Shown piece after piece: positions 53,267 through 61,620 of a stretch of DNA of 64,000 bases (position 1 is the stretch's first letter; the number at the start of each line of letters is the position of its first letter). The translations under genes were made by a program, and so were the position numbers. The DNA lies in NCBI GenBank assembly GCA_014238285.1, contig JABABK010000007.1, positions 36,722-100,721 on the forward strand, in the 5' to 3' direction. Source of the DNA: Hellea sp. Lineage in GTDB: Bacteria; Pseudomonadota; Alphaproteobacteria; Caulobacterales; Maricaulaceae. The notes beneath the pieces are model-generated. The model saw nothing but the letters and a program-made list of their open reading frames with translations, was not told where the DNA came from and made no database searches.

Positions 53267-54265
53267 ATGAGCCCTGACATTAAAGAATTGAGCCCTAGTA
53301 ATGATCTGCTAGGCAATGATACCCAGCTTAGCGAGAAATTTGCGCAAGACGGCTTTCTATATTTCAAAAAAATAATACCCCATACTGCTCTGCAAAAGCT
53401 GCGGGGTGATATGACAACTATTTTAGCAGAAGAAGAATGGATTGAAGGCGAGGACCTGCAAGATCAAGCTATTGTCATCAGTAAACCCTACCGAGAGGGA
53501 GATGATGAGTATTTTAGAGCCCATGACCGTCTTATAAAACTTGAAAGCTTATATAGCTTGGCTCACGAACATAATTTAATGAACCTTATAAAATCCGTCT
53601 TAGGTGAAACCGCATTTCCTCATCCGCTCAGTATAATGCGGTTGGTTTTTCCGAATCATAACGAAGCGTCCACACCGCCCCATCAGGATTTTCCAAACAA
53701 TCAAGGATCAAAGCGACTAACGGCCGCCTGGATTCCTTTGAGTGATTGTCCAAAAACAATGGGCCCTCTGAAGGTTTTGAAAGGCTCTCATAAATTTGGA
53801 GTGATGCCACTGAGTTTCCATTTAGGCCCAGGGAATCGACAAGCAGACCTAAGCAGTGACTTAGAATGTCTCGATTGGTATTCAACGGATTATGAACTTG
53901 GCGACGTTCTTCTTTTCAACTCTTTGACCGTTCATTCAGCAATGGACAATCGGCACATTACAAGTATGCGAATGTCTGTTGATTTTAGATATCAGCCTGA
54001 AAATGAGCCCCTGACAGAGATATGTTTAAAACCACATTTCGAGCGTGTGAGTTGGGATGATATTTATACCGATTGGAAGTCGGATGTCTTAAAATATTAC
54101 TGGAAAGACAAGGTCTTTAATATTGATAACTATGATCATATCGTGCACAAACTCAGTGAAGAGAAAGAACGCGAAGCCATCGCAATGTCCTTGAGATATG
54201 AAATGAGTACGGGTGAAATGAGCGCGGAAACACGGGCTAAACTCTTCAAAGCCATTAATGAATAA
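53267..54265 (+). CDS. Phytanoyl-CoA dioxygenase family protein
   Basis: A 332-residue Fe(II)/2-oxoglutarate oxygenase. FAQDGFLYFKKIIP opens the domain; TPPHQDFP gives the HxD metal pair, GPLKVLKGSHKFG is the core strand region, GDVLLFNSLTVHSA supplies the distal His, and SMRMSVDFRYQ the 2-oxoglutarate Arg. All expected ligands are present. The C-terminal 80 residues are extra and helical. Substrate unknown. It is a paralogue at family level of the partial gene at the left edge but is otherwise unlike it. Monocistronic. Confidence 0.85.
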   Translation: MSPDIKELSPSNDLLGNDTQLSEKFAQDGFLYFKKIIPHTALQKLRGDMTTILAEEEWIEGEDLQDQAIVISKPYREGDDEYFRAHDRLIKLESLYSLAHEHNLMNLIKSVLGETAFPHPLSIMRLVFPNHNEASTPPHQDFPNNQGSKRLTAAWIPLSDCPKTMGPLKVLKGSHKFGVMPLSFHLGPGNRQADLSSDLECLDWYSTDYELGDVLLFNSLTVHSAMDNRHITSMRMSVDFRYQPENEPLTEICLKPHFERVSWDDIYTDWKSDVLKYYWKDKVFNIDNYDHIVHKLSEEKEREAIAMSLRYEMSTGEMSAETRAKLFKAINE

Positions 54266-54693
54266 CTTAAGTATAATTGTTTGGCCGTCATTTAGTAATA
54301 GGATAAGTTGTCGAGCTTCGGCTCAAAACGGGCCAAATTCGTCAAAAAACCATCCATTTTATAGGCCCCTCAGGCCTAACATCTCCCCAAAATTATATCT
54401 AAACCACCTGACGGCGCTCTGAGACCGTGAATTTCACGCTGTTTCACGCCGTATTATGAGAAATTTAGGGGTGGGACATGTGTGCCGGTAGGGCGGATTC
54501 GCTGTCGCGAGAGCTTTATATTGTTTTATGCGGGTGTTGAGGTGATGGGTTTGCTTTGGGGTAAGCGGGCGTTAGATTCGCAGTAGGTGAAACAGAAGCG
54601 GAATTATGACAAGAGATATTATTATTAGTAAGCAAACAGGTTTTACTGTAAAGCTCAGACAGCTAGCTTAAACTATAGTGGGGAATAAACTTT
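54266..54693. other. Gene-poor gap with small hairpins and a 21-codon reading frame
   Basis: 428 bases without a credible gene. It holds TAGGCC/GGCCTA around a five-base loop (54362-54378), GAGC-TTCG-GCTC near 54315, CGTGAA-T-TTCACG near 54426-54440 beside a parS-like half-site TGTTTCACG, and an ATG-started frame of 21 codons at about 54606-54671. Remnants of a decayed gene are possible; nothing recognisable. Confidence 0.4.
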
Positions 54694-55323
54694 ATGCAGA
54701 ATATGTTAAACTTATCCAAGGCCTCCTGGATTAAAGGCGTAATTGTTTGTTCGATTGTGTGTCCTGCGATCACGTCGTGCACGACAACATTTATGCTTTT
54801 GCCTAAATTTATTTCTTATGAGAAATCAATAGAAAACGCTAAACTTGCAAATTATGATCAGCCTGCTTTCGCGATGCAATTACGACGTAACGGCCAAAAT
54901 TATTGTAACGGAATATCTAACATCGTTTTAAGTCGACACCTTAAGAATAATGACGATGGGACCCCCGAATTCGTACCTGTATACCGTCTAGCACCACGCT
55001 ATTCACCGAAAGATCATCAGCAAGAATCTATTAGCAATATTCCAACAGTTTTTAACCTTGAGAGCGGGCATTACCACATAACAACTATGGACTGCGGTAA
55101 TGCCTATACTAAAGACATACAAGACATTGCAAGTTTTGACGTTGCGCCGAATGGAATTACTTATGTTGGCGAACTCAATTTAAATACAATTACATCAAGC
55201 AAAAATAATATTACCTTTGAAATAACGGCGCTTGATCACTCGAACGACGTAAAATCATTCTTGCGATCGCAAGGTATAGAAACGTCGTTTACAACTGATA
55301 TAATGGTAGTTGATGGCAAATAA
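54694..55323 (+). CDS. Hypothetical lipoprotein
   Basis: A 209-residue exported protein: basic N-terminus, hydrophobic core VIVCSIVCPAI and lipobox ITSC, followed by a beta-rich domain (VPVYRLAPRYSP, HYHITTMDCGNAYT, FDVAPNGITYVGELNL). No family recognised. The flanking gaps are long on both sides (428 and 241 bases) and there is no operon partner. Perhaps a recently acquired or lineage-specific gene. Confidence 0.6.
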   Translation: MQNMLNLSKASWIKGVIVCSIVCPAITSCTTTFMLLPKFISYEKSIENAKLANYDQPAFAMQLRRNGQNYCNGISNIVLSRHLKNNDDGTPEFVPVYRLAPRYSPKDHQQESISNIPTVFNLESGHYHITTMDCGNAYTKDIQDIASFDVAPNGITYVGELNLNTITSSKNNITFEITALDHSNDVKSFLRSQGIETSFTTDIMVVDGK

Positions 55324-55564
55324 TCAATAGAGCTTCTAATTTCTCTATACCGCCTTCTAAATATCTAAGGGCGCATGATAGCATCAATCATTAGCGTTCG
55401 TTTTTGAAGAAAAACAACCGAAACATTCAAGTACCCATTAAACCTGTTCTCAATAAAATCAAACAAATCTAAGATTTATCCAAACGCCCATTTCAGTACC
55501 TTTTCTAGTTTGTACTGGATTTTTCTACACTTTACGTGGTAGGGAGCACCGAAAAGGACAACAA

Positions 55565-57031
55565 ATGAAGAAGAATACCTTTTCGCAAAACGACTTAAAA
55601 GACATGATACAATGTGCCTCTCCGGAAGAGGCCGTTTTTTTATTAAAAACTCTCTACGCAAAAGAGCTTTCTAAAATCAAAGCCAGATTTGACGATTATG
55701 CCGCCGGGAAATCAATGGACGGCGCGGCGCCTAATGGCGTGTATCCGCTCTTGGTCGTCAAAGTGCCCGCCCGGCAAGTCCGACAAACCAGCATTCTATC
55801 CATGGGCCGGATTGCAGATGCCACCTTCCATGCCACGACCATTACCCAGCCAGAATTATTCGAAGACTACTTTTTGACCCAGCTGGAATATGTCACGAAA
55901 CGATTTGTTGTCGATATTTATGTCGGCCTGTCCGAGACCGCCATTCCGCTGACTTTTGCGCTTGAAGCAGCGACAGCATCTCTTACGCCTAATCAAAAAG
56001 ACGGGCTGCAATATTTTTTCCACCTGCCCAATTTGGCGGCAACCAATGATGAGATCGTTAACGGGGAGCAAATATTACGGCTGAGCGGTTCATTGCCGCT
56101 GTCTTTATTTACGGCTGAGCGGATCGACTATTCGCTGCTGCGAATTCAACATTACACCCAAACCGCGCCGAAACATTTTCAACCCTTTATTCTGTTTACC
56201 AACTATCAGCGCTATGTGGATGAATTTATTGAAACAGGGGTTGAGCAGGTAAAATCCGGCGGCGCCGATATGTTTGTTGAGCCCGGCGGCCGGGTTACGA
56301 GGCCAGATGGCGTGCCATCTTGTGACATCATTCAAAAAATGCCGCAAATGCCCGCTTACCATTTGGTCCGCAAAGACGGCAGCGGGGTCACCCTCGTTAA
56401 TATCGGGGTCGGGCCGTCTAATGCTAAAAACATAACCGATCATTTGGCAGTTTTAAGACCAAATGCTTGGTTGATGATCGGCCATTGCGGCGCGCTTCGC
56501 CGTTCGCAAAGGTTAGGGGATTATGTCTTGGCCCACGCCTATCTTCGAGACGATCATGTTCTGGATGATGTCTTGCCCCCGTCTATTCCCCTGCCAACTA
56601 TCGCGGAAGTTCAACTGGCTTTGACAAAAGCTGTGCTGGACGAAACCGGGCTAGAGCCCTCTGAGCTTAAGAAGCATCTTCGGACCGGCACGGTTGTGAC
56701 AACCGATGACCGGAACTGGGAGCTGGATTTTGAAACCATTGCCGCGCGCCTCAACCAGGCCCGCGCCATCGCCATTGATATGGAAAGCGCCACCGTCGCC
56801 GCCAATGGCTACCGCTTCCGCGTGCCTTACGGGACATTATTATGCGCCTCTGACCGACCCCTTCACGGCGAGATAAAACTGCCGGGCATGGCCGATGCCT
56901 TCTATCAAGAGCGGGTTGGGCAACACTTAAAAATCGGCCTTCGAACCGTGAAGTATTTGGCGGAGGAAGCCAAGGCAGGCACACTTCATTCGCGCAAGCT
57001 TAGAAGTTTTGATGAGCCGTTGTTTAGGTGA
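55565..57031 (+). CDS. amn: AMP nucleosidase
   Basis: A 488-residue enzyme that splits AMP to adenine and ribose 5-phosphate. The N-terminal AMN domain (about 10-180) and the C-terminal nucleoside-phosphorylase-fold domain are both present: VTLVNIGVGPSNAKNITDHL, LMIGHCGALRRSQRLGDYV, AYLRDDHVLDDVLP, TVVTTDDRNWEL, and the ribose-binding AIDMESATVAANGYRFRVPYG. Length as expected. It controls AMP pools; the adenosine-kinase-like gene at 16.7 kb could supply AMP. Confidence 0.95.
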   Translation: MKKNTFSQNDLKDMIQCASPEEAVFLLKTLYAKELSKIKARFDDYAAGKSMDGAAPNGVYPLLVVKVPARQVRQTSILSMGRIADATFHATTITQPELFEDYFLTQLEYVTKRFVVDIYVGLSETAIPLTFALEAATASLTPNQKDGLQYFFHLPNLAATNDEIVNGEQILRLSGSLPLSLFTAERIDYSLLRIQHYTQTAPKHFQPFILFTNYQRYVDEFIETGVEQVKSGGADMFVEPGGRVTRPDGVPSCDIIQKMPQMPAYHLVRKDGSGVTLVNIGVGPSNAKNITDHLAVLRPNAWLMIGHCGALRRSQRLGDYVLAHAYLRDDHVLDDVLPPSIPLPTIAEVQLALTKAVLDETGLEPSELKKHLRTGTVVTTDDRNWELDFETIAARLNQARAIAIDMESATVAANGYRFRVPYGTLLCASDRPLHGEIKLPGMADAFYQERVGQHLKIGLRTVKYLAEEAKAGTLHSRKLRSFDEPLFR

Positions 57032-57044
57032 ACTTCCTCAAATA

Positions 57045-59180
57045 TTATTCCGGCCTGACGAAAACAGCCGTGGTGTAAGCGGGAACTAAAACGCCATCTT
57101 GCCTGATTTGACTATGTTTAACGATCGGGTCTGATCCTGTGATTTGGGCGGCGTGAAGTCGGAGGCGTCCGGCTTTCTCTATCTCGAAAAACTGACGCTC
57201 TGCGCTTTTGTTAGAGACAATAACGATTTGTGAAATGCCTGGGTCTAGATCAGCTAGGCTTGTGTCGGAAAACCCGTCATCAAAAACCATCACAGAAATA
57301 TCGCGACCTTCATTTTGAAGAGATAACCGCGCTTGATTGTCTTCGGTTCGCGCTACCGAAAACAATGGCGACGATTGTCTGATTTGGATGAAATTTTTAA
57401 AGGTCTCAAACGTCGATTTTGCGGCGTCATTGCTCGTATTATCAAAATCAACCTTATGGTCCCAATTGCCGACATTTGAGCGCAATAGCTCATCGCCCAT
57501 TTGAATGGTCGGCGTTTCATCTTCGAGCAAGGTTTTGGTTAAAGCTTGGAGCTGGATTCTCGCGCGGTCATTCTCCGACAGGTCGCTTGCCATAGTGTCT
57601 TGCAGCTCATCCCAAAGCAATAACCCGTTTTGGGGGTAGGCTGTATCCGTGTTAATACGCTCAAGCTTATAATCCTCTTTCCAGACTTTGATGGAATCCT
57701 TCATCAGCTTTTGCATCATGGCGTTATCACGCGCTGTGAGTTTGTCATCGGCTTCGGTCAAAATATTTCCGCTGACTGGATCACGTTTAAAATAATAGCC
57801 GGGCACAATTTTATTGAGGCTTGATTGTTCTGCAGCGCGCTCGAAATTTACATCCATAGTAACACTAAGGCCGAGTCGCGTCAGCCCGGCAACCATTTGG
57901 CGAAACTCCAAAATGCGGGTGATGCCATCAGCATTATTGGCATAGCTGCCTTCTGGCACGCCGTAATGAATAGGGTTATTGCCCAGATCATAATCATCAA
58001 CATTGCGTATAGTTGACATCAAATCCGCCGCCTCCGTCGTAGAAGGGTCAAAACTTTCAAAGACAGAAATAAGGCTCGCGGATTTATCAATATTCGGGTT
58101 TTGGCAAATATTCATTTGATTAATTATCAAAGCGCAAACATGGCTAACCGCGCTGCTTAGAGACACGCGCTCAAATGCAATTTCATTGACGCCGGCAAAA
58201 TCATTGGCGGGGGCCAGCCTTATGGTCGTTAGCCCAGCTTGGGAAAGCGCCGTCAAATGTTTCATCGGCGCGCTACCCGGATCAGCAAAAGCGCTGTATC
58301 CATTACCCCCTGAAAACGCGCCTAAATGCAGGGCGTAAATGACCGTGTTGCTACCCGGTTTTTCTAGCGTGGTTGAAACTTCATTCCAGCTTTTGGGTTG
58401 AGTTTCCGGGTCATCAAGATCAACCACGAGGGAATACTCGCTATTAGCAGATAGACCAAGAGAGTAAGGGTCGCTGACTTCAAATGTTTCGACCTTTTTG
58501 GTTTCGGGTGAAAAAACCTTGACCTCATAGCGGTAATAAAGCGGCTGGGATGTTAAGGGCAGGGAGGCGCGCCAAACACCTGAGGTTTCATCAAGCTCCA
58601 TCGGTAAATCGGCTTGTGGCAGAAAAGATGAATCATATGTTCTCAAAGCAACATTTTGTGCCGTTGGTGCCCAAAGCGCAAAGCCGACCGAACCACTAGA
58701 AATGCGCGCGCCATAGTCCGCGGCTTCATTCGCGTCGTTTTCGCCGGATGTGTAAAGCGCGTCTATGACACGGGCCGTTTGCACATAATGCATATGTGTG
58801 AGTTTCTTCCCGTCCCACGCGCCGATGATCACCTCGCCCCGTAAAAGTGATTTAAGATCCGAACGCTCGGCTTTAATCTCATAGGCTTTGAGGCCACCTA
58901 GTTCTTCGGACCGCTCCAAACTCTCTGGCATTTCAGCCGGGCTTAATTGATAGGCAGACGGTTTGGTGCTCGAAGAGAGTCCATCCGGAAAACTCATGAG
59001 CCGAATAAATTCCGCCTCTGTGCTGCCGGGCAATAAAACAAAATTCGGGCTTACCCAATGGGCGGCGCTATCGACGCTCTGGTTTTGGGCAAATTTTTGT
59101 AAATCTTCGACGTCCAGACGAAAGCCCGCCCGGCATCCAAGCAGTGCAATGATCGTGATAAAAACCAATAGTAAGCGCAT
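57045..59180 (-). CDS. Pullulanase-like GH13 lipoprotein, catalytic site degenerate
   Basis: About 711 residues. The ATG at 59180 gives a lipoprotein signal MRLLLVFITIIALLGC. A CBM48-like N-terminal domain (SVGFALWAPTAQNVALRTYD) and a GH13 barrel like PulA (NPIHYGVPEGSYANNADG, EFRQMVAGLTRLGLSVTMDV, GYYFKRDPVSGNIL, DNAMMQKLMKDSIKVW) are recognisable. However, the nucleophile strand, in relatives GFRFD, reads RINTD here; the DVVYNH motif reads DVNFER; and no clear acid Glu or third Asp motif remains. It probably binds rather than cleaves alpha-glucan. Convergent with amn. A longer start exists at 59210. Confidence 0.72.
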   Translation of the reverse strand: MRLLLVFITIIALLGCRAGFRLDVEDLQKFAQNQSVDSAAHWVSPNFVLLPGSTEAEFIRLMSFPDGLSSSTKPSAYQLSPAEMPESLERSEELGGLKAYEIKAERSDLKSLLRGEVIIGAWDGKKLTHMHYVQTARVIDALYTSGENDANEAADYGARISSGSVGFALWAPTAQNVALRTYDSSFLPQADLPMELDETSGVWRASLPLTSQPLYYRYEVKVFSPETKKVETFEVSDPYSLGLSANSEYSLVVDLDDPETQPKSWNEVSTTLEKPGSNTVIYALHLGAFSGGNGYSAFADPGSAPMKHLTALSQAGLTTIRLAPANDFAGVNEIAFERVSLSSAVSHVCALIINQMNICQNPNIDKSASLISVFESFDPSTTEAADLMSTIRNVDDYDLGNNPIHYGVPEGSYANNADGITRILEFRQMVAGLTRLGLSVTMDVNFERAAEQSSLNKIVPGYYFKRDPVSGNILTEADDKLTARDNAMMQKLMKDSIKVWKEDYKLERINTDTAYPQNGLLLWDELQDTMASDLSENDRARIQLQALTKTLLEDETPTIQMGDELLRSNVGNWDHKVDFDNTSNDAAKSTFETFKNFIQIRQSSPLFSVARTEDNQARLSLQNEGRDISVMVFDDGFSDTSLADLDPGISQIVIVSNKSAERQFFEIEKAGRLRLHAAQITGSDPIVKHSQIRQDGVLVPAYTTAVFVRPE

Positions 59181-59256
59181 GAGGCCTATGTATTGAAACG
59201 TGCTCATCATGCAAGCAAAGAAGGCTGTAGATTCGAGAGCATGAGCGAAAATTCAT

Positions 59257-59361
59257 TGTCATCCCGCACTTGATGCGGGACCTCTCCCGATTTGGTTTTT
59301 GGATTCCTTAACCTGTTTTCATGCCTCTATGGCGAGATCCCGCATCAAGTGCGGGATGACA
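59257..59361. repeat. Inverted pair of a dispersed palindromic repeat
   Basis: A 24-base unit at 59257-59280 (TGTCATCCCGCACTTG...) recurs exactly as its reverse complement at 59338-59361. Each arm is itself a hairpin, TCCCGCA-CTTGA-TGCGGGA. The sequence type (GTCATCCCG...CGGGA) is a common alphaproteobacterial intergenic palindrome. A variant copy lies at 63952-63975. It sits between the pullulanase-like gene and the RNA-repair pair. Confidence 0.85.
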
Positions 59362-59412
59362 GCGAGGGAAGGGCGATGACAATATCATTCGGCCCAAAGG
59401 GCCGAATGAAAA

Positions 59413-60555
59413 CTATGATAAAACCCGAATAACTGAATGAGCTTCCCAGTTTTGAGGCGGCTCTAGCTTTCGGATTAATTTATCCATGGCCGCTTGCGGG
59501 ACTATGTCAGAGCGGCTTTTGTTTTGAGAGAACAAAATGTCCGGCCCGGCCTCGACATAAACGATTTCGGTCTGGGCGTTATAATCTCGAAATAAGGATA
59601 AAGGCTTGGCGCGAAGTGTGCGAGAAATATTTGTACCGTTCCAGACGAAGTCCTGTCCGGCTCTTAAATATTCTCGCGCCCGTTCTCGCGCCGCCTGTAT
59701 CACCCGGCCTTGATTGCCTGTTGACGGCGCGCCAATTTCAGCCCGGATATTGTCCAGGCTCACCATCGGAATGTCAGATCGATTTGCCTTGATCCAGTGA
59801 TCTTTGCCTGAGCCCGGAAGCCCGGACATGATTGTCACTTTGCACCTAAAATCAGCATGTTCCGCATAATGCGGATCACGGTCTTCTTTCTCGAAGAAAG
59901 CAACTTTACTGGCTGAATTGGCAAATGCGAATGGCTGTTCCAGGCAGTCATGCTCAGCAAAATTTTCCTGTGCCAGAGCAATATTATCCAGAACCGCCTG
60001 TTGGTCTTCACAGATGCGGCCAAGCGTATCCGCCTTTGCATGAAGGCACAGCCAATCAGCGCGACACCGCCAACTTGTCATGATGGCAACCCGTTTTGGA
60101 TCCGACTTTTCTATCAACCAAAACGGAACCAAATGCTCGGCCGTGATATCGCAAATCGCTTCACGCCAATTAAAAGGCGCGCCAGCTCGCCACAAAAGCT
60201 CACGGGCCATCAGCGTACTGACGCGGGCATGACCTCGCGCGGATATACGGCCATCTGGCTGCTGTTCTGTAGTGGCTGGCTTGCCGATGTCATGCAAAAC
60301 TGCCGCACAGAACAGAATACTGCGGGCGTGTTCATCAAGCGCTCGCCACTGCGGCAAAGCAATGAGAGCTTCTGCCACCATACGGGTGTGCAGTCCGACA
60401 TCGCCTTCGGCGTGATGGATCGGGTCTTGGGGACATTTATCAAGCGGCTCCATGACAGCGGGCCAAAGCGCCCAGATCGCCGCCCAGTCAGGGCGGAAAT
60501 CTGGCGCATTTGGCACCAATGCCATAAGCGTTTCAAAACTTACTTCACGCATCAT
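59413..60555 (-). CDS. HD-domain polynucleotide kinase (HD-Pnk-like RNA end-healing enzyme)
   Basis: A 380-residue two-domain protein. The N-terminal HD phosphohydrolase has H56, H88-D89 (AAVLHDIGKPATT), H109 (ARGHARVS), H141 (ITAEHL) and D176. The C-terminal P-loop kinase has GLPGSGKDHW (245 on), VSLDNIRAEIG and WNGTNISRTLRAK, typical of AAA_33 polynucleotide kinases. This order matches the HD-Pnk family described from Runella slithyformis, where the HD part removes 2',3'-cyclic or 2'-phosphates and the kinase phosphorylates 5'-OH ends. It overlaps the RNA ligase gene by 11 bases; AGGAG precedes ATGATG. Confidence 0.85.
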   Translation of the reverse strand: MMREVSFETLMALVPNAPDFRPDWAAIWALWPAVMEPLDKCPQDPIHHAEGDVGLHTRMVAEALIALPQWRALDEHARSILFCAAVLHDIGKPATTEQQPDGRISARGHARVSTLMARELLWRAGAPFNWREAICDITAEHLVPFWLIEKSDPKRVAIMTSWRCRADWLCLHAKADTLGRICEDQQAVLDNIALAQENFAEHDCLEQPFAFANSASKVAFFEKEDRDPHYAEHADFRCKVTIMSGLPGSGKDHWIKANRSDIPMVSLDNIRAEIGAPSTGNQGRVIQAARERAREYLRAGQDFVWNGTNISRTLRAKPLSLFRDYNAQTEIVYVEAGPDILFSQNKSRSDIVPQAAMDKLIRKLEPPQNWEAHSVIRVLS

Positions 60556-61357
60556 AAGCTCCTTCTATGCCAAGACGCGGTGCAAATATGTCGATGCCTT
60601 CCGCCAAGCTATTGGGCAGAATAGGGCGGTCATGCCAATGTCCCTCAGAGGCCGCAATGGCTTGATGGAATCCAGCGCGAACATATTTATACCTATCTGT
60701 GACCTCTTCGTTTTGCTCTCTTTTGATATAGAGGCCTTCGGCCAGATCACTATCCTCGGTCTGTTTTTCAACAAAACCGAGGCGGCTGCCACAACGGCGC
60801 GCCGCTTGATCTAGTGCCGATTGCCAGGTCTTGGTTTTATAAAGGGATGGTCGCACCAATGCCCCAATGTCGGTAATCGTGTTGATCGTTCCGTCCAATA
60901 GAACAGGCACTGGCATTATCGGTAGTCCGCATAAGAGCGCGCGCCGGGCCGGTGTCGACAGAAATATTTCTGCGTCACGATCCCAGACATCGAACTCCAT
61001 GAAATAATGGGGCAAGGCGTCGTAAAACACCGTGTGTTTTGCATACATCCATTCCCCATACATGATGAAGCGGCGGCCAAGCACTTGGTGGAAGCGCGCC
61101 GAATGAGCATTAGCCCATGTTTTGAGAAGCGCAAAATGACGCTCCCGCCCGCCGCCGGTCAAGTAGTGCCCTCGGCTTTGCAGCCATATCTGGCCGTCTT
61201 GATCAAAGGAGATTGCCGAATTGGCGCCGTCCAGTTTTTCTTCCATAATAAGAGCCACGCCTTTTAGCTCGGCAATAGGCTTATCATCTGCCATATCACC
61301 ATGCTGCAAACGCGATCCCTCAATATGCCGCGTCCGCGGATATTTTAAAATCTTCAT
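60545..61357 (-). CDS. RNA ligase (nucleotidyltransferase superfamily)
   Basis: A 270-residue ligase. Motif I EEKLDGAN with the adenylated Lys K41, a motif III-like YGEWMYAKHTVFYDALPHYF and FMEFDVWD, motif IV EGLYIK (207-212) and motif V RYKYVR (222-227). It should seal 5'-phosphate/3'-OH RNA ends made by the coupled HD-Pnk. There is no DNA-ligase OB domain, so RNA or nicked-duplex repair is likely. The frame opens with a GTG at 61381; the ATG at 61357 gives the motif spacing usual for the family. First gene of the pair. Confidence 0.85.
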   Translation of the reverse strand: MKILKYPRTRHIEGSRLQHGDMADDKPIAELKGVALIMEEKLDGANSAISFDQDGQIWLQSRGHYLTGGGRERHFALLKTWANAHSARFHQVLGRRFIMYGEWMYAKHTVFYDALPHYFMEFDVWDRDAEIFLSTPARRALLCGLPIMPVPVLLDGTINTITDIGALVRPSLYKTKTWQSALDQAARRCGSRLGFVEKQTEDSDLAEGLYIKREQNEEVTDRYKYVRAGFHQAIAASEGHWHDRPILPNSLAEGIDIFAPRLGIEGAYDA

Positions 61358-61401
61358 GATTAAATCTCTATAGAGTCTCACATTTTTGTCTTGATGTGAG
61401 A

Positions 61402-61417
61402 GTTACATATGTGAAAC
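61402..61417. promoter_or_regulatory. Near-palindrome upstream of the RNA-repair pair
   Basis: GTTACATATGTGAAAC, a palindromic core ACATATGT with partly symmetric flanks, 45 bases before the RNA ligase ATG. It could be an operator. The rest of the 239-base gap 61382-61620 holds only the terminator at 61568-61597. Confidence 0.3.
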
Positions 61418-61567
61418 GAACCCGCTCGATACTATGTCTAAGCAGGGGTTTCGTCTAATTATGTGTTGTTGATCCTTGTCACATGATCGCCTCTATATTG
61501 GGAGGCAGCGTATAAAGGGGTGGTTTGGTTTTGGCAAGGATATATTGTTTTCACAACCCTACTCAAC

Positions 61568-61597
61568 AAAAAAAGACCCGACTACGAGAGCCGGGTC
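61568..61597 (-). terminator. Rho-independent terminator after the cytochrome P460 gene
   Basis: On the minus strand GACCCG and CGGGTC pair around an 11-base loop, followed by seven Ts. It is 24 bases after the stop at 61621. Confidence 0.85.
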
Positions 61598-61620
61598 CGA
61601 GGGTAATAGTTTAGGCCTAG

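Noticed and set aside
54434..54450. Third parS site near 54.4 kb
   Set aside because: TGTTTCACGCCGTATT matches only one half-site. It is noted as part of the gap but not called.
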